Shown: positions 1 through 6,525 of the stretch, piece by piece | How the letters are laid out: each line of letters starts with the position of its first letter | Numbering within the stretch: the stretch's first letter is position 1 | From: Lactonifactor sp. BIOML-A5 | GTDB taxonomy: Bacteria > Bacillota > Clostridia > Lachnospirales > Lachnospiraceae | Direction: 5' to 3' | NCBI RefSeq assembly: GCF_009677585.1 | Contig: NZ_WKYV01000003.1 | Location: 62,001-126,000, forward strand | Length of the DNA: 64,000 nt | Made by a program: the position numbers and the translations under genes | Notes under the pieces: model-generated | Databases searched by the model: none | Seen by the model: only the letters and a program-made list of their open reading frames with translations | What the model was told of the DNA's origin: nothing

Positions 1-755
1 TCCTCCCTGGTTCCAGCCAGGATGAGGAGATTGACTCCTGCTGCGATTAAGATGAGCATGACGCAGATACTGTACCCTGCCGCCGTGTCCCCGAACATCC
101 CTGCCACGAATAAGACTACAGGGGAAATCACGCACAGCAGGACACCGAATACAATATAAATCCGATTGGCATCTTTTATCTCCAGAGCCTCCCGGCCAAG
201 AATCTGCCTTGTAGTTTTTCCCAGGGAGAATTCTCCCTGATCAATGAATTTATAAGCGTCCATCTTCATGCCGCTGTTTACAAAAAGTCCTACAGCAGGC
301 ACAAGGAAAATGAAAAAGGACAGGAGCGGCATAAATTCTCTGATCGGCTTCGGAATTCCCATCCCCAGAATGCGGATCTCAAAAAGCTGCGCCAGAAATA
401 TAAGCACTGAGACTCCGAAAAGGATAAGGGTTACCCCCAAAGCTACGTGCCGCCCTTCTCTCTGGGCTTCCTGAATGTACCTCTGGGCTTCTTCCAGGGG
501 CAGAAGGCAACTCTCCTCTGCAGGCTCTTCCTCTGTACCCTCCGGGGAAATGCCGAGTTCGCTCAGCAGCTCATCAATATTGCCAAACTCTGAAATTACC
601 CTCCCCACTGCCTCATTCTCAGAGGCACCCTCTTCTTTTAACTCCTGATATTTATCCTCCATACTGGCCAGCAGATCTTCTTTCACCCTGCGGATTTCGG
701 GAGAATCCGGCAGGTTCTGAAACATAGTGTCCAGATAATTTTTAATTGTCTCCAT
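1..755 (-). CDS. Membrane protein with N-terminal permease-prefix-like domain, partial
   Basis: The gene starts at ATG 755 and runs off the left window edge, so the C-terminus is missing. The first 90 residues are soluble, acidic and helical (METIKNYLDTMF..., then VSEFGNIDELL-like segments), as in the permease prefix domain found next to PadR regulators. Hydrophobic segments follow from about residue 105. The start directly abuts the padR stop (TAAATG) and has an AGGAGGG ribosome site 8 nt upstream inside padR, so the pair is probably translationally coupled. The likely role is as membrane partner or target of the PadR regulator. The exact function is unknown. Confidence 0.75.
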   Translation of the reverse strand, partial: METIKNYLDTMFQNLPDSPEIRRVKEDLLASMEDKYQELKEEGASENEAVGRVISEFGNIDELLSELGISPEGTEEEPAEESCLLPLEEAQRYIQEAQREGRHVALGVTLILFGVSVLIFLAQLFEIRILGMGIPKPIREFMPLLSFFIFLVPAVGLFVNSGMKMDAYKFIDQGEFSLGKTTRQILGREALEIKDANRIYIVFGVLLCVISPVVLFVAGMFGDTAAGYSICVMLILIAAGVNLLILAGTRE

Positions 756-1085
756 TTATACATCCCTCCTGATAAAATGATTGACTACGTCCTTTGTCAG
801 TTCCCATTCTTCACACTTGCTGCGGTAATATGCCCTGCCCGCGTCTGTCACCCTGTAATACGTACGCCTTTTCCCCTGGGTGGCATTTCCATAATAAGAA
901 GTAATAAACCCATGTTTTTCTAATCGGGTAAAGGCCGAGTATAATGTAGTTTCCTTCATAATGTACCGCCCGCCTGTAATCTCCCGGATATTTCTGGATA
1001 TCTCATATCCGTAGGAATCTCCGTCTAACAGAAGATATAGAATCATAGTGTCGTTGTATCCCCGTATGACGTCACTGCTAATCAT
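756..1085 (-). CDS. PadR family transcriptional regulator
   Basis: This 109-residue winged-helix protein has the PadR core: SDVIRGYNDTMILYLL, then DGDSYGYEI, then KETTLYSAFTRLEKHGFI and a YYRVTDAGRAYY wing. It probably represses its own operon, including the membrane protein that follows with no gap. Two ATGs lie 6 nt apart. The second (1085) is chosen because the AGGAGG at 1093-1098 is 7 nt from it but only 1 nt from the first. Large inverted repeats immediately upstream (1116-1170) are candidate operators. PadR proteins usually sense small molecules or antimicrobials; the inducer here is unknown. Confidence 0.9.
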   Translation of the reverse strand: MISSDVIRGYNDTMILYLLLDGDSYGYEISRNIREITGGRYIMKETTLYSAFTRLEKHGFITSYYGNATQGKRRTYYRVTDAGRAYYRSKCEEWELTKDVVNHFIRRDV

Positions 1086-1115
1086 CTTCATGCCTCCTGC
1101 CCTTATCGTTCTATG

Positions 1116-1170
1116 CTACGACTGTCGTAGTACTTCTGACGTAGTAATCATACCACAATTACTACGTCAG
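1116..1170. promoter_or_regulatory. Candidate PadR operators (two inverted repeats)
   Basis: Two perfect inverted repeats lie between padR and aroC. One is CTACGAC-T-GTCGTAG at 1116-1130. The other has 13-bp arms CTGACGTAGTAAT (1136-1148) and ATTACTACGTCAG (1158-1170). Both contain the ACTACG/CGTAGT core, which suggests a shared binding protein. Autoregulation by PadR is the simplest reading. The site also lies 150 bp upstream of the aroC start and could affect that promoter. Confidence 0.65.
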
Positions 1171-1316
1171 GTAAAGTAATTATGCAAATTTTAGGAAGAA
1201 AGTTATTTCCTTCATTCACAGTAAACTATATTTTATGGTATTATGTAACAGAAAGGCACAGGAAACCGACAGTCCGGTGCATGTACTGCAGAATCAAAAA
1301 ACAGGAGGATTTTATT

Positions 1317-2423
1317 ATGTATGGCTCTACATTTGGCAATATATTAAAGATAAGTACCTGGGGAGAATCTCATGGTGCAGGATTGGGCGTGGTAGTGGAC
1401 GGCTGCCCTGCCGGCCTTCCCCTGTCAGAGGAGGATGTGCAGCGTTATCTGGATCGGAGAAAACCCGGCCAGTCCCGATACGCAACCCCCCGCAGGGAAG
1501 GGGACGCCGCAGAGATTCTCTCCGGCGTATTTGAGGGAAAAACCACCGGAGCCCCTATTTCCATAATGATTCGCAACAAAGATCAGCGCTCCCGGGATTA
1601 CAGCGAGATCGCGGGCTACTACCGCCCCGGCCATGCAGATTATAATTACGATCAGAAATACGGCTTCCGGGATTACCGGGGGGGAGGACGTTCCTCCGGA
1701 AGGGAGACCATAGGAAGAGTGGCTGCGGGTGCCATAGCATCAAAGCTTTTGGCACAGCTGGGGATCACCTTCTCTACCTATACCCTGTCCATTGGTCCGG
1801 TGGCGATTGACAAAGACCACTTCGAAGAAACAGCAATTTGGGAAAACCCCTTTTACATGCCAGATAAAGACGCTGCCCAGAGGGCTGAAGAATATCTCAA
1901 AACCTGTATGAAAGATCACAATTCTTCGGGAGGTATGATCGAGTGTATCATAAAGAACGTACCGGGAGGACTTGGGGATCCGGCTTTTGAAAAACTGGAT
2001 GCCAATCTGGGCAAAGCAATATTCTCCATCGGGGCTGTCAAAGGGGTAGAAATAGGTGACGGACTTCAGGCGTCAAAGGCAACGGGGCTCACCAACAATG
2101 ACCCCTACGCCTGCGATACAAAAGGCAATGTGAGAAAGCTGAGTAACCACGCAGGGGGAATCACCGGAGGTATCAGTGACGGCTGCAATACAGACATTAT
2201 CCTTCGGGCCGCCATAAAACCTACTCCCTCAATCGCAGCACCTCAGAAAACAGTGAACAGAGATGGGGAAAACATAGAGATTAGTATAAAAGGACGCCAT
2301 GATCCGGTTATTGTTCCCAGAGCTGTTGTAGTTGTAGAGTCCATGGCCGCATTAGTGATCGCGGATGCACTGCTTGGAAGCATGACGTCCCGCATGGACA
2401 AAATCATAAAATTCTTCCGCTGA
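1317..2423 (+). CDS. aroC: Chorismate synthase
   Basis: AroC converts 5-enolpyruvylshikimate-3-phosphate to chorismate, the last shared step of aromatic amino acid synthesis, using reduced FMN. The 368-residue product has the family signatures: start MYGSTFGNILKIS, then GESHG, RKPGQSRYATPRRE, HADYNYDQKYGFRDYRGGGR, NHAGGITGGISDG and RHDPVIVPRA near the end. The reading frame stays open 45 codons further upstream, but AGGAGG at 1303-1308 is 8 nt before the ATG at 1317 and the family begins there. It appears monocistronic and ends just before a long palindrome that probably acts as terminator. Confidence 0.97.
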   Translation: MYGSTFGNILKISTWGESHGAGLGVVVDGCPAGLPLSEEDVQRYLDRRKPGQSRYATPRREGDAAEILSGVFEGKTTGAPISIMIRNKDQRSRDYSEIAGYYRPGHADYNYDQKYGFRDYRGGGRSSGRETIGRVAAGAIASKLLAQLGITFSTYTLSIGPVAIDKDHFEETAIWENPFYMPDKDAAQRAEEYLKTCMKDHNSSGGMIECIIKNVPGGLGDPAFEKLDANLGKAIFSIGAVKGVEIGDGLQASKATGLTNNDPYACDTKGNVRKLSNHAGGITGGISDGCNTDIILRAAIKPTPSIAAPQKTVNRDGENIEISIKGRHDPVIVPRAVVVVESMAALVIADALLGSMTSRMDKIIKFFR

Positions 2424-2425
2424 GC

Positions 2426-2515
2426 GCAAAAAGGGACAGGCCGGGGGCCAAAGGGGGACGTGTTCTTTCTGGAAAGAACACGTCCCCCTTTGGCCCCCGG
2501 CCTGTCCCTTTTTGC
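2426..2515. repeat. 90-bp near-perfect palindrome, copy 1 of a dispersed element
   Basis: Two 45-base arms centred at 2470/2471 are inverted copies with only the innermost base differing. The core GGGGACGTGTTCTTTCT recurs at 40859 and 47118. Outer parts of the arms contain GGGACAGG, also seen in the other copies. It sits between the convergent aroC and agrA stops and could terminate both transcripts; the arms end in a short A/T run. The modular design resembles REP-type elements associated with Y1 transposases, but no transposase gene is in the window. Confidence 0.9.
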
Positions 2516-2519
2516 CCTA

Positions 2520-3260
2520 TCAGACTCCTAAAAATTCGGACAGCTTTCTTATCTGCCTGGCAGAAACCGGGCAGATACTTCCGTCTTCCATGGAAATGGT
2601 GCGGGCTTTTTTATCCACCTTCCGGATATATTCTCTGTTTATCAGATAGGCTTTATGACAGCGGAAAAACCGGTCGTCCATAGAGGTCTCCAGCTCATTC
2701 AGCTTTTGATAGGTTTCATAAATCGTACTGCAGGTATGTATCCTCACTTTGTGGGAGCCTGAGAGCGTTTCTACAAATACGATTTCGTCAAACGGAACCG
2801 AGAATATCCTGCTGGATATCTTTACCGTGAGAACTTTTCTGGATGTTTCAATTTGATGCGTATGGCGGCTGTGTACCAGTTCCAGGCATTGCACCAGCCG
2901 CTCCTTAAGCTCAAGCGGGTTATCTTTCAGGATAAAATCCGTGGCTGTCACCTGATAGGTTAAGGCCATTAAGCTAAGCTCTGAATGAGAGGTGATAAAA
3001 ATAATATATCCCTGGGGATCCACTTCTCTTATTTTTTTTGCCAGTTCCAGACCATTGATATCTGAATGCAGCTGGATATCTAAAAAGTATACGGCTGCCT
3101 GGGGTTTTTCTGTTACCTTCTTAAGAAGCTCGTGGGGATCCGGGGATGCAAGCACCAGTTCCATTTCCAGGTTTTCATGAAATAACAAATAGTTTTTAAT
3201 CACCGTCTGGTAATTCAGCAGAAGCACCTGTTCATCTTCACAGAGATAGATGGGCAGCAT
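2520..3260 (-). CDS. agrA: LytTR-type response regulator, AgrA-like
   Basis: This 246-residue protein has a receiver domain (acidic residues near 8-10, phospho-acceptor D61 in FLDIQL) and a C-terminal LytTR DNA-binding domain (about 145-246, FRCHKAYLINREYI). It would be phosphorylated by the kinase encoded directly upstream and activate the divergent peptide operon. An upstream in-frame GTG overlaps the Shine-Dalgarno sequence. The ATG at 3260, with AAAGGAG 8 nt before it, is preferred. It lies 13 bp after the kinase gene. The agrA symbol is by family and context. Confidence 0.88.
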   Translation of the reverse strand: MLPIYLCEDEQVLLLNYQTVIKNYLLFHENLEMELVLASPDPHELLKKVTEKPQAAVYFLDIQLHSDINGLELAKKIREVDPQGYIIFITSHSELSLMALTYQVTATDFILKDNPLELKERLVQCLELVHSRHTHQIETSRKVLTVKISSRIFSVPFDEIVFVETLSGSHKVRIHTCSTIYETYQKLNELETSMDDRFFRCHKAYLINREYIRKVDKKARTISMEDGSICPVSARQIRKLSEFLGV

Positions 3261-3273
3261 ATAAATCACTCCT

Positions 3274-4587
3274 TTATCTTTCGCACGGTATTTCCAGTTT
3301 CTGACTGAATATGTGTTCTTTATACTCTGTATTCAGAAGCGCCGAAGGGTATTTCTCCAAAAGCTTGTTTACATTGGAAAGGCCGATTCCCCTGTTCTCC
3401 CCCTTTGTACTGTATCCCGGCGTACCAAGGCGGCCCATGGACAGGTTCTCAGTGTCACAGGAATTCTTAATAAGAAAGATACATCGGTCTTCCTCCTGGA
3501 GAATTCCAATGTACAGTTCCCGCTTTTTCGAGATGCAGGCGGCTTCCAGGGCATTGTCCAGAAAAATCCCAAGAATGCGGGTGAGATCTATCATGTCCAT
3601 GGATACCCGTTCCACTTTATAGGGGATATCCACAGACAGGGTAAGTTCTTGGGTAATAGCCTGAATCACCTTCGTATATAGAAGGCTTTTTAGTTCCAGA
3701 ATCCCCATATTTGTCAGGATCCCTACAGAATATGATTTCTGTCCCAGCTCCTGCCCGGTCGGAAGAATTCGTTCATTAAAGTATGTATGCAGTCCTTCGT
3801 AATCCTTTTCATCTAAAAAGCAGCTCATAGTCGTAAGAATATTCGTATAGTCATGTTTAAACGCGCGCATCTGGTTGTACAGACTCTCCAGATTCATTGT
3901 ATATCCTTCCAGCGCTTCTAAGCGTTCCAGTTTATGTTTCGCAGCCTCCTCCTTTTTTATACTGAAGATGGAAAACGAAAGCAGCACTGAGGAAAGCAAA
4001 AAATAGACAATAAATAATACACCGTTAAATGAAACCACCTCAGCCGGATATCCGAGTCTGTCCCCATAAATAATATTAAACACAAACAGTACCACACATA
4101 TGGCAAGATTCAGACATATGGCAAGGATATTCAGCCGGTTAAACTGTATATCCTGTATCTTAATTTTATTTCGCAGAATATATCCCACCAGCCAGGTAGC
4201 ACCGCCGCTCACTGCCATAAATAACAGAGAAAACGGTAGAAGATACGTGGTGGCCAGTGCACTCACCTCCAGGCGGAGCAGCTTATCCGCACCGATCAGA
4301 AGGACATAATTTATCATAATAGAAATAATATAACCGCAAAGGGAGCAGATACAAGCCAGCAGCCGGTGCCCCTTCTGCGTTAACATCAGAAATACAAAAA
4401 TAATGGACAGGGAAACAATAGTCCCAGCTTGTCCGATACGGGGAAATACCAGGATAGACATAAAGAACAGCACTGCAAAAAGGATCCCCCTGTGAAGCAG
4501 CCGGGGCTTCCCGGGAAGCGGGTTGGTGCATACTAAAATTAGGGTGGCCATGGACAATACTGCATTAGTCAAAATGTTTGCGTTCAT
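3274..4587 (-). CDS. agrC: GHKL sensor histidine kinase, AgrC-like
   Basis: The 437-residue kinase has an N-terminal multi-pass membrane region (about six segments, residues 1-215), then a coiled linker. H245 in RAFKHDYTNIL is the phospho-acceptor. A GHKL ATPase domain follows, with LTRILGIFLDNALEAA (N box) and NRGIGLSNVNKLL (G box). This is the architecture of peptide pheromone receptors. AAAGGAG precedes the ATG. It is first in the agrC-agrA operon and divergent from agrB, so it is the likely receptor for the peptide made from the gene at 5417. Confidence 0.9.
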   Translation of the reverse strand: MNANILTNAVLSMATLILVCTNPLPGKPRLLHRGILFAVLFFMSILVFPRIGQAGTIVSLSIIFVFLMLTQKGHRLLACICSLCGYIISIMINYVLLIGADKLLRLEVSALATTYLLPFSLLFMAVSGGATWLVGYILRNKIKIQDIQFNRLNILAICLNLAICVVLFVFNIIYGDRLGYPAEVVSFNGVLFIVYFLLSSVLLSFSIFSIKKEEAAKHKLERLEALEGYTMNLESLYNQMRAFKHDYTNILTTMSCFLDEKDYEGLHTYFNERILPTGQELGQKSYSVGILTNMGILELKSLLYTKVIQAITQELTLSVDIPYKVERVSMDMIDLTRILGIFLDNALEAACISKKRELYIGILQEEDRCIFLIKNSCDTENLSMGRLGTPGYSTKGENRGIGLSNVNKLLEKYPSALLNTEYKEHIFSQKLEIPCER

Positions 4588-4782
4588 AAAACTCTCCTTT
4601 TCAAGTCAGATATAGATGCTGTGTTTTTCCTTCTAACATTAAATACGAAACGTTCAGGGTAATAATTACGCTTTTTATGCATAAAACTGCAAAATTAGAA
4701 TAATATATGATAGTATCTCATTAGAGAGTAATGGATAAAGGAGTATTTGTCAATTAATGGCTGCAAAGGAAATAGTGAGTGG
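4588..4782. promoter_or_regulatory. Divergent agrC / agrB promoter region with AgrA-type box
   Basis: This AT-rich 195-bp gap separates the divergent kinase and agrB genes. AACGTTCAG at 4649-4657 fits the AgrA/LytTR half-site pattern (two flexible bases, C or A, GTT, any, purine, G/T). A clear second half-site at the usual spacing was not found; TACGCTTTT at 4667 is a weak candidate. TA-rich stretches at 4696-4712 could hold the agrB -10 element. Confidence 0.4.
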
Positions 4783-5388
4783 ATGAATATAAAAACTTTA
4801 AGCCGCCGGCTCGCGGGACAAGTTGCCAGTAGCAACCAGAGGGACAAGGCTGTCAGAGGGGACAGCGTTAAGGTTGTGGCATATGGGCTGGAATTAATTA
4901 TAGATACTCTTATTAAATTTATCCTTATACTCGGCTGTGCAGTTGCAGTAGGTTTGGGACAGGAAGTACTGCTTGCACTGGCAGTGTTTTGGAGCATGCG
5001 CTCCCAGGCAGGGGGGTACCACATGAGGACGGGTGCAGGTTGTACATTCATGATGATCGCACTATGTGGTATCTCCTCTGTATTAAGTAAGTTTCTGAGA
5101 TGGAACTCTGTGTTCCTGGTTCTGTCTGTCTTCTTTGTTCTGGTTCTGTTATATTGGTCAGCCCCCTGTGATACCAAGAACAATCCAATTTCTAAAATAT
5201 CCGTACGAAAGAAAATGAAGAGAAATTCACTTATAGTTATGAGCTTCTGGGGCATCATAGCTCTGATGAGTTCTGCAGATTCAGTGAAGGGACTGATTAT
5301 GATTCCATGTATCTGGGAATCACTTTCCATTCTTCCTTACGGAAAGCTATTCTGCAGAAAAGCCAAATCTGTTTCTGGGAATATTTAA
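4783..5388 (+). CDS. agrB: AgrB-like accessory gene regulator (peptide processing protease)
   Basis: AgrB is a membrane cysteine protease that trims and cyclises the AgrD precursor. The 201-residue product is strongly hydrophobic and has the family motif RSQAGGYHMRTGAGC, placing the catalytic pair at H80 and C87 with the conserved spacing of seven. Start choice: a TTG at 4747 is possible, but ATG 4783 gives the usual N-terminus (MNIKTLSRRLA) and has AAAGGA upstream. A small ORF of agrD type begins 28 bp downstream. Confidence 0.92.
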   Translation: MNIKTLSRRLAGQVASSNQRDKAVRGDSVKVVAYGLELIIDTLIKFILILGCAVAVGLGQEVLLALAVFWSMRSQAGGYHMRTGAGCTFMMIALCGISSVLSKFLRWNSVFLVLSVFFVLVLLYWSAPCDTKNNPISKISVRKKMKRNSLIVMSFWGIIALMSSADSVKGLIMIPCIWESLSILPYGKLFCRKAKSVSGNI

Positions 5389-5416
5389 TTTTAGCAGGAA
5401 AAGGAGACTTCATAAA

Positions 5417-5581
5417 ATGCATACGTTACATACTTTCAAATCATTTGTCGCAGGAAAAATTGAAGAGTTTGCGCTCCATGTAGCCATTAAATCTGTAGGG
5501 GAAAGTGTCCCGTGGAACTTTGGAGAAATTTTACCCGATGAGGAAGCCATGGACACAATCAAAAAAATGAAAAAGGAATAA
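5417..5581 (+). CDS. agrD: Candidate AgrD-type autoinducer precursor without cysteine
   Basis: This 54-codon ORF lies directly after agrB with AAGGAG 10 nt before its ATG. The N-terminal half is amphipathic (MHTLHTFKSFVAGKIEEF). It is followed by a short core around residues 26-35 (SVGESVPWNF) and a charged tail from residue 40 (PDEEAMDTIKKMKKE), the layout of AgrD precursors. There is no cysteine, so a macrocycle would have to be a serine lactone, with S30 (SVPWNF) or S26 as the ring residue. A serine-based lactone is known from a few staphylococcal AgrD peptides. Function is inferred from position and layout only. Confidence 0.7.
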   Translation: MHTLHTFKSFVAGKIEEFALHVAIKSVGESVPWNFGEILPDEEAMDTIKKMKKE

Positions 5582-5586
5582 GCACT

Positions 5587-5627
5587 GCTGCCGTCATAAG
5601 AACTTTTATGACGGCAGCCTTTTTTAT
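5587..5627 (+). terminator. Rho-independent terminator after agrBD
   Basis: A perfect 13-bp stem, GCTGCCGTCATAA (5587-5599) with TTATGACGGCAGC (5606-5618), is followed by a T run. It closes the agrB-agrD transcript. Confidence 0.92.
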
Positions 5628-5751
5628 ATGCTGCAGTCACCTTTTCCGCTCTTTTTGAAATTCTTTAGAAATTCTTTCGATTTTCCACGTGAGTAAATTT
5701 AGAATCATCCACTATACTGATCCCATACTCAAAAGACAGGAGGACAAAATC

Positions 5752-5793
5752 GTGCTGCAATTAAATTCCATGTATCCCTTGGGGAAAATATAG
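5752..5793 (+). CDS. Possible 13-codon leader ORF before the response regulator
   Basis: A GTG-initiated frame encoding MLQLNSMYPLGKI has a perfect AGGAGG at 5738-5743 with 8-nt spacing. Its TAG is immediately followed by TATAAT (5794-5799), a likely -10 element of the next gene. The strong ribosome site suggests it is translated, but with no second example to compare it could be chance. Confidence 0.25.
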   Translation: MLQLNSMYPLGKI

Positions 5794-5826
5794 TATAATG
5801 GAAAGAAAAACAAAGGAGCATACACT

Positions 5827-6525
5827 ATGGAAGCTAATCATGTTTTAATTGTAGAGGATGATAAAGAAATTCGGGAAGGTGTTGAGATATATTTACGAAG
5901 TCAGGGATACGAAGTATACCAGGCGGCAGATGGCGTGGAAGGTCTGGAGATCATCAACAGAGAAGTCATCCATCTGGCCATTGTAGATATTATGATGCCT
6001 CGAATGGACGGCATCACTATGACTATGCAGCTGCGAAAAGATTATGACTTTCCGGTAATTATGCTCTCCGCAAAGTCGGAGGAAATGGATAAAATCATGG
6101 GACTGAATATCGGCGCCGATGACTACGTGACCAAACCCTTTACTCCTATGGAACTTTTGGCCAGGGTCAATTCACAGCTCCGCCGCTACAAAATGTTTCT
6201 GAATAAGCTGGAACAGAAAGAAAATGTTCATGTCATCGGCGGTCTGGAAATCAACGAGGACACGGTGGAGGTAACTGTAGATGGAAAGCCGGTTAAACTG
6301 ACACCCATGGAATATAAGATTCTCCTGCTTTTGATGAAGAATCCCGGAAGAGTCTTCTCTGCCGAGGAAATATATGAGCGCGTCTGGAATGAGCGCGCTG
6401 TCAACACGGATACCATCATGGTCCATGTAAGGAATATCCGTGAAAAAATAGAAATCAATCCAAAAGATCCAAAATATCTAAAGGTGGTGTGGGGAGTTGG
6501 ATACAAAATCGAAAAACAACCATAA
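5827..6525 (+). CDS. OmpR-family response regulator
   Basis: This 232-residue regulator has a receiver domain (E10 D11 D12, phospho-acceptor D54 in IVDIMMPRMDG, switch lysine in DDYVTKPFTP). A winged-helix effector domain occupies about residues 130-229 (LTPMEYKILLLLMKNPGRVFSAEEIYERVW, then TIMVHVRNIREKI). It resembles the VanR group. AAAGGAG precedes the ATG by 8 nt. The kinase gene overlaps its 3' end by 29 bp, so the pair forms one operon. Targets are unknown. Confidence 0.93.
   Translation: MEANHVLIVEDDKEIREGVEIYLRSQGYEVYQAADGVEGLEIINREVIHLAIVDIMMPRMDGITMTMQLRKDYDFPVIMLSAKSEEMDKIMGLNIGADDYVTKPFTPMELLARVNSQLRRYKMFLNKLEQKENVHVIGGLEINEDTVEVTVDGKPVKLTPMEYKILLLLMKNPGRVFSAEEIYERVWNERAVNTDTIMVHVRNIREKIEINPKDPKYLKVVWGVGYKIEKQP

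Noticed and set aside
1182..1316. 45-codon N-terminal extension of chorismate synthase
   Set aside because: The family starts at MYGSTFG, and the ribosome site at 1303-1308 fits ATG 1317.
2426..2515. Palindrome as a simple terminator only
   Set aside because: It may terminate, but arms of 45 bp and repeated cores at two other sites indicate a mobile-type element, so it is listed as a repeat.
4695..5330. 211-codon minus-strand ORF opposite agrB
   Set aside because: The agrB frame has the catalytic H/C motif; the opposite frame is a shadow.
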